NCBI RefSeq assembly: GCF_016429255.1
Contig: NZ_JAELUG010000002.1
Coordinates: 62,001 to 126,000, forward strand
DNA length: 64,000 nucleotides
DNA from: Rhizobium sp. ASV8
GTDB taxonomy: Bacteria; Pseudomonadota; Alphaproteobacteria; Rhizobiales; Rhizobiaceae
Reading direction: 5' to 3'
In this document: positions 35,690 to 44,771 of the stretch, piece by piece
Position numbering within the stretch: the stretch's first letter is position 1
Layout: each line of letters begins with the position of its first letter
Program-made: the position numbers and the translations under genes
Notes under the pieces: generated by a model
What the model was told of the DNA's origin: nothing
The model's input: the letters and a program-made list of their open reading frames with translations, nothing else
Database searches by the model: none

Positions 35690-37171
35690 ATGCATTCGAG
35701 CCGCTGGTTTATCCTCGTCGCCGTCATGATGGCATTCACGCCCGTTGTCGTGGACATGACGATCCTTCACATCGCTATCCCCTCCCTCGCGGTCGCCTTG
35801 GGAGCCTCGGGAAATGAGGTCCTGTGGATCATCGATATCTATCCTCTGGTCATGGCCGGCCTGCTCGTGCCGATGGGGACGTTGGCGGACAGGATCGGCT
35901 ATCGTCGGATACTTCTGATCGGACTCGGCGTCTTCGGGGCCGCCTCAATCGCCGCCGCGTTCTCGACATCGGCCCCGATGCTGATCGTCGCACGTGCGTT
36001 GCTCGGGATCGGCTCGTCGATGATCATGCCCTGCGTTCTCGCCCTCATCCGGCAGACCTTCGAAGACGATGCGGAACGCGCGACGGCTCTTGGTATCTGG
36101 AGCGTAGTCAGCATGGCCGGCGCCGCGATTGGCCCTCTCGTCGGCGGCGTGCTGCTGGAGCATTTCTGGTGGGGTTCGGTCTTCCTCGTCAACGTACCGA
36201 TCATGCTGATCGTCATTCCCGTCGTTTGGCGCCTCGTCCCGTCGTCATCGGGCAATTCGCAAGCAACATGGAAGCCCGGGCAGGCGTTGATCCTGGTGGC
36301 CGGGTTGATCCTCACCGTCTACGGCGTCAAATCCGGGTTCAAGACAGGGCTTAGCGTTGAGACCGCTGTGACGCTCTTCGTTGGCGTGGGCCTGCTTGCA
36401 TGGTTTTCCCGCATACAGATCTCCTCCGAAAACCCGATGCTCGATCTGTCCTTGCTGACGAAACCGGCGATTGCCGTCGGATTGATGATGGCATTCGTGG
36501 CCAGCGGCTCGCTTGCCGGGTTCGAGCTTGTGCTGGCGCAGGAGCTTCAGTTCGTGCTCGACAAGACGCCCCTTGAAGCAGGCGTCTTCATGCTTCCCCT
36601 GGTCGTTGCCGCAGCGATCGGTGGACCAGTGGGCGGTCAGCTCGCCAATCGATACGGCCTTCGAGCCGTTGCCTCGTCGTCGATGACGGCAGCGGCGCTC
36701 GCCTTGTTCGCAATCTCGCTGTCCGACCTTGTCGAAAATGCCTATATCGTCGCTGTCCTCCTCGTCGTCCTCGGCTTCGCACTTGGCGTCGGGCTTCTGG
36801 CATCGTCCATCGCGATCATGGGAAGCGCACCCGCGGAAAAGGCCGGAGCGGCTGGCGCGCTCGAAAGCACCGGGTATGAACTGGGCGGAGGTCTAGGTAT
36901 CACGATATTCGGCGTACTCGTGAACTCCATTTACCGCTCGGCCTTCGCCAATCCCGTCGCCGCCGATGGCGTCTCCAATTCCATCAGCGAGGCCATGACA
37001 GCCGCTCGCGAAATCGGCGGGAGCGATGGTCTGGAAATTGCGGTGGCCGCCAAAGCGGCGTTCGCGGAGGCACATGGCTCGGTCTTGGTACTGGTCGCGG
37101 CGATGATCGCTCTGCTGTCTGCCTTGGTCTTCATTGCACTTCGCAATGCGCCCAAGGCGGAGGCGCACTGA
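35690..37171 (+). CDS. MFS drug transporter (DHA2 family, SmvA-like, 14 helices)
   Basis: A 493-residue major facilitator transporter with about 14 helices. Motif A is visible as GTLADRIGYRRILLIG and motif C as SMAGAAIGPLVGGVLLEHFW. VDMTILHIAIPSLAVALGAS is the DHA2 signature region. Close relatives such as SmvA export quaternary ammonium compounds and methyl viologen. It is on the same strand as the RND pump after 309 bp and may share induction, although the gap argues for its own promoter. Confidence 0.92.
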   Translation: MHSSRWFILVAVMMAFTPVVVDMTILHIAIPSLAVALGASGNEVLWIIDIYPLVMAGLLVPMGTLADRIGYRRILLIGLGVFGAASIAAAFSTSAPMLIVARALLGIGSSMIMPCVLALIRQTFEDDAERATALGIWSVVSMAGAAIGPLVGGVLLEHFWWGSVFLVNVPIMLIVIPVVWRLVPSSSGNSQATWKPGQALILVAGLILTVYGVKSGFKTGLSVETAVTLFVGVGLLAWFSRIQISSENPMLDLSLLTKPAIAVGLMMAFVASGSLAGFELVLAQELQFVLDKTPLEAGVFMLPLVVAAAIGGPVGGQLANRYGLRAVASSSMTAAALALFAISLSDLVENAYIVAVLLVVLGFALGVGLLASSIAIMGSAPAEKAGAAGALESTGYELGGGLGITIFGVLVNSIYRSAFANPVAADGVSNSISEAMTAAREIGGSDGLEIAVAAKAAFAEAHGSVLVLVAAMIALLSALVFIALRNAPKAEAH

Positions 37172-37274
37172 GCGCGAGACAAATCGGCAGAACTAAGGGC
37201 TGACTTGCGCCTCGATATCGAATGAATGAATTTCGGTAGGCCGTAACTTACTTACGGCGTGCCGATCCGTTCCA

Positions 37275-38960
37275 TTACCAGGCAAGCTTCGGAACTGCGT
37301 CCAGCAGCATTCGTGTATATGGCTGCTTCGGCTCAGCGAAGATATGTGAGACCGAACCTTCTTCGACGATCTTTCCGTGATGCATGACGACAACGCGGTC
37401 GCACAGATGTCGGACCACGGATAGATCATGGCTGATGAAAAGCAGCGTCAGATTGAGGCTGCGCTTCAGCTCGAGCAGAAGGTTGATGACCTGCGCCTGA
37501 ATCGACACGTCGAGAGATGCCACGGGCTCGTCGCAGACAATCAGTTCCGGCTGCATGGCAAGCGCGCGTGCGATGGCGATACGCTGCCTCTGTCCGCCGG
37601 AAAACTGATGCGGATAGCGGTCTGCCAGAGCCGGATCGAAAGCGACCGCCTTGAGCCACCGGTTGACGTAGCTGCGCGCATCCTTCTTCACGCAGAGCCT
37701 GTGCGCGATCGGCCCGTCCGCGACTGATTGAAATATCGTGCGCCGGGGATCAAGCGATGCAAAAGGATCCTGAAAGATCATCTGGACCGAGGTCCCGATC
37801 TTGTTGTCGTTTTCCCGCACCTTGCGGCCATCGACGAGGACATTGCCCGAGGTCGGCGTGTAGATGCCGCAGATGATCCGTCCCAGTGTGGATTTGCCGG
37901 AGCCGGATTCACCCACCAGCCCCAGCACCTCGCCGCGCGCAATCGTCAGGCTTGCCGATTGAACGGCATGATTGACGTGGGGCGGCTTAGCAAGACCTAG
38001 CCGCTGTGCAAAACGGCCCGTCGATCCCACCGGCTTCTGGAACACCATGTTGACGTCTTGGACGTTGACGAATTGCGGGTTCGCGTCGATCGATTTACCC
38101 TGTTCACCCTCTGAAACCGAAAACTGTTCGGCATTTTCCGTGGCGCTCGAGGTCAGCAACTCCCCAGGCCGTTTTCGCGACGGCAATGCATCGAGCAATC
38201 CTCGCGTATAGGGATGCTTCGGCGATCCCAATACTTCGGGCACGGATCCCATCTCGACGATTTTACCCAGCCGCATGACCGCAATCTTCTGCGATATCGA
38301 TGCGACCGTTGCCAGATCGTGGCTGATCCAGATCATCGAAATACCGAGTTCGGCGACGAGCGCCTTCACCTCTTTCAGAATTTCCGCCTGCACGGAGACG
38401 TCGAGCGCCGTCGTCGGCTCATCGGCAATCACCAGCTTGGGCTTGTGCAACAGGGCGATGGCGATCGCGACGCGCTGGCGCATACCGCCGGAAAACTGAT
38501 GCGGATATTGATCGACTTTCTTCTCCGGCTCGACGATGCGCACACGCGCCAAAGCATCGATCGCCCTGCGCCGTACCTCGGCATCGGATACTTTTTCGTG
38601 CGCACGGATCGCCATGGCAATCTGGTCGATAACCTTGAGAACCGGATTGAGGGTCATCATCGGGTCCTGGAAGACCATCGAGATTTCCCGGCCGCGAATG
38701 CTGCGCAGCTCTCTCTCTGACAATCCGACCAATTCTCGGCCTTCGAAACGGATCGAACTGCCCGACTGGATGCTGCCCGGCTTGTCCAGCAATCCAATCA
38801 GCGAAAAACCCGTGATGGACTTGCCGGAGCCGGATTCGCCAACCAGCCCCAGAATCTGCCCCTTCTCGACATCGAACGAAATGCCATCGACGGACTTGAC
38901 CGTGCCACGCTCGGTTTCGAAATAGGTGCGAAGATTATCGACTTGCAGGAGAGCGGTCAT
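37275..38960 (-). CDS. Fused double ATP-binding protein of a peptide-type ABC transporter (DppDF-like)
   Basis: A 561-residue protein joining the two ATPases that dipeptide importers usually encode separately. Each half has its own Walker A (GLVGESGSGKSITGF and GLVGESGSGKSTLGR), signature (FSGGMRQRVAIAIAL and FSGGQRQRIAIARAL) and Walker B (LVIADEPTTALD and LIVCDEPVASLD). Each half has the oligopeptide-type C-terminus (HPYTRGLLDALPS and QPYTRMLLDAVP). It is the last gene of a minus-strand unit, overlapping the DppC-like permease gene by four bases. Confidence 0.94.
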   Translation of the reverse strand: MTALLQVDNLRTYFETERGTVKSVDGISFDVEKGQILGLVGESGSGKSITGFSLIGLLDKPGSIQSGSSIRFEGRELVGLSERELRSIRGREISMVFQDPMMTLNPVLKVIDQIAMAIRAHEKVSDAEVRRRAIDALARVRIVEPEKKVDQYPHQFSGGMRQRVAIAIALLHKPKLVIADEPTTALDVSVQAEILKEVKALVAELGISMIWISHDLATVASISQKIAVMRLGKIVEMGSVPEVLGSPKHPYTRGLLDALPSRKRPGELLTSSATENAEQFSVSEGEQGKSIDANPQFVNVQDVNMVFQKPVGSTGRFAQRLGLAKPPHVNHAVQSASLTIARGEVLGLVGESGSGKSTLGRIICGIYTPTSGNVLVDGRKVRENDNKIGTSVQMIFQDPFASLDPRRTIFQSVADGPIAHRLCVKKDARSYVNRWLKAVAFDPALADRYPHQFSGGQRQRIAIARALAMQPELIVCDEPVASLDVSIQAQVINLLLELKRSLNLTLLFISHDLSVVRHLCDRVVVMHHGKIVEEGSVSHIFAEPKQPYTRMLLDAVPKLAW

Positions 38961-39865
38961 TTGCGCAACCTCGGATTCAATATGTCCCTGATCTGATCGC
39001 CCATGAGGTTGATCGCCATGATCAGGATGATCAGCGCGACGCCGGGATAGATGGAAATCCAGTAACGCCCGGAAAGCAGATATTGGAAACCGTTGGCAAT
39101 CAGCATGCCAAGCGAAGGCTCGGTCGGAGGCAGCCCGACACCGAGGAATGAGAGCGTCGCCTCAAGCGAGATTGCCGATGCGACCTGGACCGTTGCGACA
39201 ACGATCAGGGGCGGCAGCGAGTTCGGTAGAATATGCCGCGTCACGACATGCCAGCCGCTCATCGGTATCGAAAGGGCGGCCTGCACATAATCCTTCTGCC
39301 GCTCAGCCGAGGCGGCACCATGGGCGGTTCTGACGAAATAGGCATATTGCGCAAAGACGAGCGCCAGAATCAGCTGCGACTTTCCCTGCCCGAGCAGAGC
39401 CGCAACGACGAAGGCAAGGAGAATGGCGGGAAAGGACAGCTGAACGTCGACAAGGCGCATGATGAATGTCTCGATGCGGCCGCCGCGATAGGCTGCAAAG
39501 CACCCGACAATCGCACCGAGACTGAATGCAATCGCGCCGGCAATCAGCCCCATCTCGAGCGAAATGCGGAGCCCGTAGATCATCGCGGAGAGAAGATCCC
39601 TACCCTGGCTATCCGAGCCGAGCCAGTAGTGCATGCCATTGGCACTCACGTAACCCGGCGGTTTGCGAGCGTCGCGCAGCACCAGCGATTTGAGATCATA
39701 GGGATCTTGTGGCGTTATCCACGGGGCAAATATTGCCAGAAAGACGATGATAGTCACGACCACCAGAGCGACAACCGCGACCTTGTTCTTTCTGAAGGCG
39801 CGCCAGAACTCCATCAAAGGCGATCGGCCCTGGTGTGGAACGCTGATCTGATTGGAAGCCGCCAT
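38957..39865 (-). CDS. Peptide-type ABC transporter permease (DppC-like)
   Basis: A 302-residue permease with the N-terminal cytoplasmic stretch of DppC (SPLMEFWRAFRKNKVAVVAL) and five to six membrane helices. The docking loop is QAALSIPMSGWHVVTRHILP. The start is set at MAASNQI, just after the DppB-like stop; a longer in-frame frame would run into the upstream gene. Works as a heterodimer with the next permease. Confidence 0.92.
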   Translation of the reverse strand: MAASNQISVPHQGRSPLMEFWRAFRKNKVAVVALVVVTIIVFLAIFAPWITPQDPYDLKSLVLRDARKPPGYVSANGMHYWLGSDSQGRDLLSAMIYGLRISLEMGLIAGAIAFSLGAIVGCFAAYRGGRIETFIMRLVDVQLSFPAILLAFVVAALLGQGKSQLILALVFAQYAYFVRTAHGAASAERQKDYVQAALSIPMSGWHVVTRHILPNSLPPLIVVATVQVASAISLEATLSFLGVGLPPTEPSLGMLIANGFQYLLSGRYWISIYPGVALIILIMAINLMGDQIRDILNPRLRK

Positions 39866-39866
39866 C

Positions 39867-40838
39867 TCAACGACCTTTCTGACGCAGGCGCGGATCGAGC
39901 AGGGCATAGGCCAGATCGACGCAGAGATTGATGACGACGAACAGAACGGCAACCATCATGAGATAAGCGACCATTACGGGTCGATCCAACGAGGCGATGG
40001 AGTCGACAATAAGCTTGCCGAGGCCGGGCCAGTTGAAAATGGTTTCGGTGACCAGCGCAAAAGCAAGCGTGGAACCAAGCTCAAGGCCGAATACGGTTAC
40101 GAGCGGTATGGAGATCAGCTTCAGCACATGTTTGCGCAGGATCGTGCCTTCGGGAATTCCGGCAGCGCGGGCAAACTTGATGGTATCGGTGGTCATGACC
40201 TCGCGCGTCCCTGCTGCTGCCAATCTGCACATCATGGCCATCTTGAACAATGCGAGATTGAGAACAGGCAGCGCGAGATGCATCCATCCATCCCTTGTCA
40301 GGAAAGAGAATGGAACGCCAAAAAGATCGACCGTTGCTCCACGCCCGCCAGCCGGCAAAATGCCCAGCTGCACGGCAAAAACCATGATGAGCATGAGGCC
40401 GATCCAAAAAGTTGGAACGGAAAATCCGAGGATCGAACCCGCCATGATGAGCTTCGGCAGAAACCCGTCCGGCCGATAGCCGGCATAGACACCCAACGGC
40501 ACGCCGATCAGCGAAGCGAGCAGCACTGCAATGATCGCAAGTTCCAACGTTGCCGGCAGCCGCTGCGCAATCAGTTCGTCGACTGGCATGTTGAATACGA
40601 ATGACCTGCCAAAATCGCCACCAACCGTCTTGAGGACGAAATCGATGTATTGCTTCCATAGAGGCTGGTTGAGCCCGTATTCCTCGATAACTCGCTGGCG
40701 AATCTCCTGGGTAACGTCAGGAGAAATGAGCACGTCGATAGGGTTACCAATGACGTAGACACCAATGAAGACGAGAATGGACATGACGACCAGGACAATG
40801 AGCGCTTGTCCCGATCTGCGTAGGATGAATGAAGCCAT
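39867..40838 (-). CDS. Peptide-type ABC transporter permease (DppB-like)
   Basis: A 323-residue permease with the DppB N-terminus (ILRRSGQALIVLVVMSILVF), VIEEYGLNQPLWKQYIDFV in the periplasmic loop and the docking loop FARAAGIPEGTILRKHVLK. It is immediately upstream of the DppC-like gene and downstream of the creatininase-family gene, and is probably co-transcribed with both. Confidence 0.92.
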   Translation of the reverse strand: MASFILRRSGQALIVLVVMSILVFIGVYVIGNPIDVLISPDVTQEIRQRVIEEYGLNQPLWKQYIDFVLKTVGGDFGRSFVFNMPVDELIAQRLPATLELAIIAVLLASLIGVPLGVYAGYRPDGFLPKLIMAGSILGFSVPTFWIGLMLIMVFAVQLGILPAGGRGATVDLFGVPFSFLTRDGWMHLALPVLNLALFKMAMMCRLAAAGTREVMTTDTIKFARAAGIPEGTILRKHVLKLISIPLVTVFGLELGSTLAFALVTETIFNWPGLGKLIVDSIASLDRPVMVAYLMMVAVLFVVINLCVDLAYALLDPRLRQKGR

Positions 40839-40908
40839 GTGCTTCTCTCTCGGTGCGTCCCTCGCGATTACGCAGGGGACGATGCGTTAAAAGGGTAACC
40901 CTGACGTC

Positions 40909-41610
40909 TCAGTGCCAGTCATGTTCGATTTCGTGGCGCGTCTCTTCGACCGCGACCTTCCAGATTTCCAACATGTCCTGATCCGGCCGCTGGAATACGC
41001 CGTGATAATTGCCTTCTGCGATGCGCTCGCGCTTCCGCCCCGCGTCGACGCGCGCGGCAGCGGCAAAGTCGATGCGATCCTTCTTGAAGTTCGGAACCGG
41101 CGCGCCTTCGAGGCGCGTCCACGGAAAATTTTCCATCCAGCTTGCATGGCTGGCGGCAGAATCGATTTCCAGCACCTTTGCCATGGTCTTCGGAGCCCGC
41201 CACCAGTCATGAAGTTTGACTGACGTATCGCGATGACTGTTCATCCATTCCGACAAAAGCGGGTTGATCGGAGTGTTGCCGCCATGGCCGTTGACGATGA
41301 GGATCCGTCGGAACCCGGCATGATAGACGCTGTCGAGTATGTCCTCGATGACGTTGATATAGGTGCGAAGCGAGAGCGTCACCGTTCCGGGGAAATCCGC
41401 AAAGCCGGAGGCCATGCCATAGGGCAGGCACGGGAAGACCGGGACGCCCGTCGGCTCCGCTGCATCGACCGAAACCCGCTCGGCCAGGATCATGTCGGTC
41501 GCAAGGCTCAGATAGGCGTGCTGCTCAACCGATCCGATTGGAACGATGCAGCGATCGTCTTCCTTCACACGGGCCTCGACCTGCGACCAATGCATGTCCT
41601 GAATGCGCAT
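40909..41610 (-). CDS. Creatininase family amidohydrolase
   Basis: A 233-residue metal-dependent hydrolase of the creatininase/MftE family. The metal ligands E29, H31 and D39 appear in GSVEQHAYLSLATD and the family loop is VNGHGGNTP. The first ligand loop is one residue shorter than in classic creatininase. The start MRIQDM is chosen because CAGGAGACGAAA precedes it; a start 15 bases upstream lacks a ribosome binding site. First gene of the peptide-importer unit, so it probably opens a cyclic amide or cleaves a small peptide-like compound that the transporter imports. Creatinine itself is not assured. Confidence 0.87.
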   Translation of the reverse strand: MRIQDMHWSQVEARVKEDDRCIVPIGSVEQHAYLSLATDMILAERVSVDAAEPTGVPVFPCLPYGMASGFADFPGTVTLSLRTYINVIEDILDSVYHAGFRRILIVNGHGGNTPINPLLSEWMNSHRDTSVKLHDWWRAPKTMAKVLEIDSAASHASWMENFPWTRLEGAPVPNFKKDRIDFAAAARVDAGRKRERIAEGNYHGVFQRPDQDMLEIWKVAVEETRHEIEHDWH

Positions 41611-41715
41611 TTTCGTCTCCTGCAATGATGGGGGATCAGCCGGCTGGACGCACTAACCCCTCACGAAGAGCCCAGTGCGACGAGCATCTCCGCATTTTAT
41701 TTGTTTTCTAATTCG

Positions 41716-41729
41716 GTTCCATTAGGAAC
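41716..41729. promoter_or_regulatory. Palindrome GTTCCATTAGGAAC, candidate MarR site
   Basis: Five-bp arms GTTCC and GGAAC around ATTA, in the 200-bp divergent region between the creatininase and MarR genes, nearer the minus-strand promoter side. Confidence 0.4.
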
Positions 41730-41770
41730 AAAAAAATGGAGTTGACGCAACAAATTTTTTAAATATCGTC

Positions 41771-41788
41771 CCAAATAGTACTAATTGG
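41771..41788. promoter_or_regulatory. Palindrome CCAAATAGTACTAATTGG, candidate MarR site
   Basis: An 18-bp near-perfect palindrome with a perfect TAGTACTA centre and one symmetric mismatch, 22 bp before the MarR start. Position and symmetry fit autorepression by the MarR protein. Confidence 0.5.
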
Positions 41789-41810
41789 AAAATCTGATCG
41801 GGTTTTGTCG

Positions 41811-42395
41811 ATGGACGAACTGTTGCGCACTGCCCTATATGAAGGGAGAGCCGGGAGAGAGGAGCCGGGGCTTTCGAGCCTCTCGGAAGACGATCCGCTC
41901 TACCCCAAACTTTGGCGGAATCCCTGTTGGTTTTCATTCCGCCTCAACTACCTTGCGTTGCAGTTCAACAATCCGGTCTATGGGTTGATCCAGCAGCAGC
42001 TGGGCCTGCTTCGACCCGAATTCGTGGTGCTCTGGTCGCTCTATCTGAGCGATGAACTCACCTTGACCGAGGTCGTCCGCTCCTCAGGCTTCCCGAAAAA
42101 CACTTTGAGCCGCGCCGTCACCAAATTGGACACGCTCGGCATGATCAGCCGCGAGCTCGACCGGATCGATCAGCGGCGCGTCGCACTCAAGTTGACGGAA
42201 AAAGGTCGCGCCGCGGTCGAGGCCGTCGAAGAGAAGATGATGAGCTACGAGCGGACGATGCTCGAATGCCTGTCGCCCGCAGAACGCCTGAACCTCTCCG
42301 AAATCCTGACCAAGCTTGTGGTGGCTTCCGAAAGCTGGCCACAACAACTGGTTCCTGACCTTGAGCCTGAAGAGGATGGAGACGAGATCTCCTGA
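41811..42395 (+). CDS. MarR family transcriptional regulator
   Basis: A 194-residue regulator. The winged helix covers about residues 60-140, with VVRSSGFPKNTLSRAVTKLD as recognition helix and DRIDQRRVALKLTEKGRAAV as the wing, the MarR hallmark. It has longer N- and C-terminal extensions than average. It is divergent from the creatininase/permease unit and 63 bp upstream of the binding-protein gene, so it likely controls both arms of the importer. The ATG is preferred over an in-frame TTG two codons upstream. Confidence 0.9.
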   Translation: MDELLRTALYEGRAGREEPGLSSLSEDDPLYPKLWRNPCWFSFRLNYLALQFNNPVYGLIQQQLGLLRPEFVVLWSLYLSDELTLTEVVRSSGFPKNTLSRAVTKLDTLGMISRELDRIDQRRVALKLTEKGRAAVEAVEEKMMSYERTMLECLSPAERLNLSEILTKLVVASESWPQQLVPDLEPEEDGDEIS

Positions 42396-42458
42396 CAACC
42401 AGGTGCAAACAACCGGCGGCAAGCCGTTCTTGCCCATGAGAAAGAAACAAGGGAACAC

Positions 42459-44036
42459 ATGACAATACGCTCCGTTTTCAAGGCCGCATTGCTGGCCACG
42501 ACCATCATGATGCCGCTGTCGGCGATGGCTGCAGACTTGGTCATCGCCACCAAGTCCGGCCCGGCCTCGATGGACCCGCATTTTACGGCAACATCGGCCA
42601 ATGCCGAAGCGACCAAGCATGTCTTCGATACGCTGCTGAAGTCGGGCAACAAGCTCGAGGTCGAGCCGTCGCTTGCCGTCAGCTGGAAGCCGATCGACGA
42701 CACCACCTGGGAATTCAAGCTGCGCGAAGGCGTAAAATTCCACGACGGCTCTGACTTCACTGCCGAGGACGTGAAGTTCTCGATCGAGCGTATTCCGAAC
42801 GTTACCGGTCCAAATCCCTCGACGATCTATGTCCGCAGGGTGAAGAGCGTAGAGGTCGTCGATCCTCACACGGTTCGCGTCAAGACCCTTGGACCTGCCC
42901 CGACACTCCCCAACGATTTCGTTCGCCTGTTCATCGTGTCTCATAAGGCAGCCGCTGCCTATTCGACCAAGGAAACGGCCGCAGACGGTTTCAATTCTGG
43001 CAAGGCGACGATCGGCACCGGGCCCTACAAGTTCGTCAAATGGGCCCCCACGCAGGACCTCGTTCTTGAGAAGTTTGACGGCTACTGGGGCGGCGCTCAG
43101 CCTTGGGATCATGTCGTTCGCAAGGAAATCCCGAATGACGCAGCCCGCGTCGCGCAGCTGAAGGCCGGCCAGGTCGATTTGATTTCGAAGGTTCCGTCGA
43201 CGGACCTTGCGGCGCTGGAATCCGATTCCAAGCTCGCAGTGGTCAAGGACGAGTCGGTCTACATCCCCTATCTGGAGTTCGACTTCCGTAAGGAAACTCC
43301 GATGGTCTGGGATAAATCCGGAAAGAAGCTGGAAAAGAACCCCTTCCTCGATCCGCGCGTACGCGAAGCGTTCGACCTTGCCGTCGATCGCCAGACGATC
43401 ACCGAAGTCGCACTTGAGGACATGGGCAAGGTTCCCACGCAAATGGTTGCCTCGAACATCTTCGGATATAACAGCGATATCAAGCCCAGCACTTTTGACG
43501 TGGCAAAGGCGGCCAAGCTGATGGCAGATGCCGGTTATCCCAACGGCTTCAAGGTCTCGCTGAACTACGCAAACGACCGCATGCCGACGGAACTGGGGCC
43601 GACCGTCGCTCAATTGCTCGCTGCAATCAATGTTCAGGTCGATGTCAGCGGCGTTCCTGCGGCCGTGTTCAATCCCGCCAAGACCCGCGGCGAATATTCG
43701 CTATACATGGCGTCGTGGGGCACGCTGACCGGTGAATCCAACTACATGCTGTCGTCGCTGATGCATACCAACGACAGCGCCAAGTCGCTCGGCGCGTTCA
43801 ACACCCGCGGATATTCCAACCCGGAGATGGACAAGCTGATCGAGGATGCCGCCAGCGAAATGGACGAAGCCAAGCGCCGCGATCTTCTCGAAAAGGCAAA
43901 CCTTCTCGTTTCCACCGATAGGCCCGATCTCCCGCTTGCCGTGAACGTATCGGCATGGGGCGTGAAGAAGGACAAGATCTCCTACACGCCGCGCTCCGAC
44001 GAAGACACGTTGGCGATGGACGTCAAGCCGAAGTGA
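42459..44036 (+). CDS. ABC transporter substrate-binding protein, peptide type (DppA/OppA family 5)
   Basis: A 525-residue periplasmic binding protein of family 5. A Sec signal is visible (KAALLATTIMMPLSAMAA, cleavage near residue 26). ASMDPHFTATSANAEATKHV, YDSLLK-type VFDTLLKSGNKLEVEPSLA and the family core WEFKLREGVKFHDGSDFTAE are present. It is separated from its permease and ATPase genes by the divergent MarR region, yet it is the only binding protein at hand. It probably carries the creatininase substrate. A strong terminator follows. Confidence 0.94.
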   Translation: MTIRSVFKAALLATTIMMPLSAMAADLVIATKSGPASMDPHFTATSANAEATKHVFDTLLKSGNKLEVEPSLAVSWKPIDDTTWEFKLREGVKFHDGSDFTAEDVKFSIERIPNVTGPNPSTIYVRRVKSVEVVDPHTVRVKTLGPAPTLPNDFVRLFIVSHKAAAAYSTKETAADGFNSGKATIGTGPYKFVKWAPTQDLVLEKFDGYWGGAQPWDHVVRKEIPNDAARVAQLKAGQVDLISKVPSTDLAALESDSKLAVVKDESVYIPYLEFDFRKETPMVWDKSGKKLEKNPFLDPRVREAFDLAVDRQTITEVALEDMGKVPTQMVASNIFGYNSDIKPSTFDVAKAAKLMADAGYPNGFKVSLNYANDRMPTELGPTVAQLLAAINVQVDVSGVPAAVFNPAKTRGEYSLYMASWGTLTGESNYMLSSLMHTNDSAKSLGAFNTRGYSNPEMDKLIEDAASEMDEAKRRDLLEKANLLVSTDRPDLPLAVNVSAWGVKKDKISYTPRSDEDTLAMDVKPK

Positions 44037-44043
44037 TATAGCA

Positions 44044-44079
44044 GCAGACCCCGGGGATGCCTGTGCCGCCGGGGTCTGC
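44044..44079 (+). terminator. 11-bp stem-loop terminator after the peptide-binding protein gene
   Basis: GCAGACCCCGG pairs perfectly with CCGGGGTCTGC, eight bases after the stop codon, followed by ACTTTCG. Very stable; the T-run is short. Confidence 0.7.
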
Positions 44080-44162
44080 ACTTTCGTTCAATGCGCTCTG
44101 CGGCAACCTGATGTCTCTGTTGGCGCGCATCTGCGCAAAGGGATGGAGATCGACGTCCCGCC

Positions 44163-44633
44163 TCAGGCGTCTTTCCAGGTGGAAAACGTTGCTGCCTGCC
44201 CGCAGTGCTTTCCATCATTGTCGATGAGCTGCCAGACAATACCGTCTTCGATCCAGAAACGGCGCCCGGACTTTGCAATCCTCAAGCCGCGATAGTCCGC
44301 AATGAAGCCGTTGCTCGTGACGGCATCCAGCAAGCGCTGACGCTCCGCGCGATTGGGAAGCTCCGCCGAAAGCCGCGACGGCAAGGTGATAAATTCGTCC
44401 CAGGGATATTCGAAGCATTTCTGGGCTGCTTTGTTGGCAAAGACAAAGCGCGGATCGGGGTCGGTATTATGGGCCACGACCACGAATGGGGCCTCGTGAT
44501 AGAGCCAGTTAGGCCCTAACCCTTCGGCAACAAGCGAAGTTCCGACAATCCGGCGAAAACTGCCGGTCAACAGTTCGAAAAACGCCGGGTCGACCGATAG
44601 ATCGGCGGCGGCGCGCTCAGTGTCGATAGCCAT
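44163..44633 (-). CDS. MEKHLA domain (PAS-like) protein
   Basis: A 156-residue protein of the MEKHLA family, a PAS-like domain first seen at the C-terminus of plant HD-ZIP III proteins and found free-standing in bacteria. Typical stretches are FVVVAHNTDPDPRFVFANKA, LSAELPNRAERQRLLDAV and the terminal WQLIDNDGKHCGQAATFSTW. A small-molecule or redox sensing role is inferred from the fold. It converges on the peptide-binding protein gene and has no partner domain. Confidence 0.85.
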   Translation of the reverse strand: MAIDTERAAADLSVDPAFFELLTGSFRRIVGTSLVAEGLGPNWLYHEAPFVVVAHNTDPDPRFVFANKAAQKCFEYPWDEFITLPSRLSAELPNRAERQRLLDAVTSNGFIADYRGLRIAKSGRRFWIEDGIVWQLIDNDGKHCGQAATFSTWKDA

Positions 44634-44771
44634 TCATTCCCTTCCCATTCGTTGCGCCGCTCAAGGTCGCTCTAACCTCTTGAATCTACCCATCGGACTT
44701 TCCGGAAAACGATACCGGATGCAGCAGTCTGCAAACCACAAGCGGATTCCGCCGGATAGCATGACAGATGC

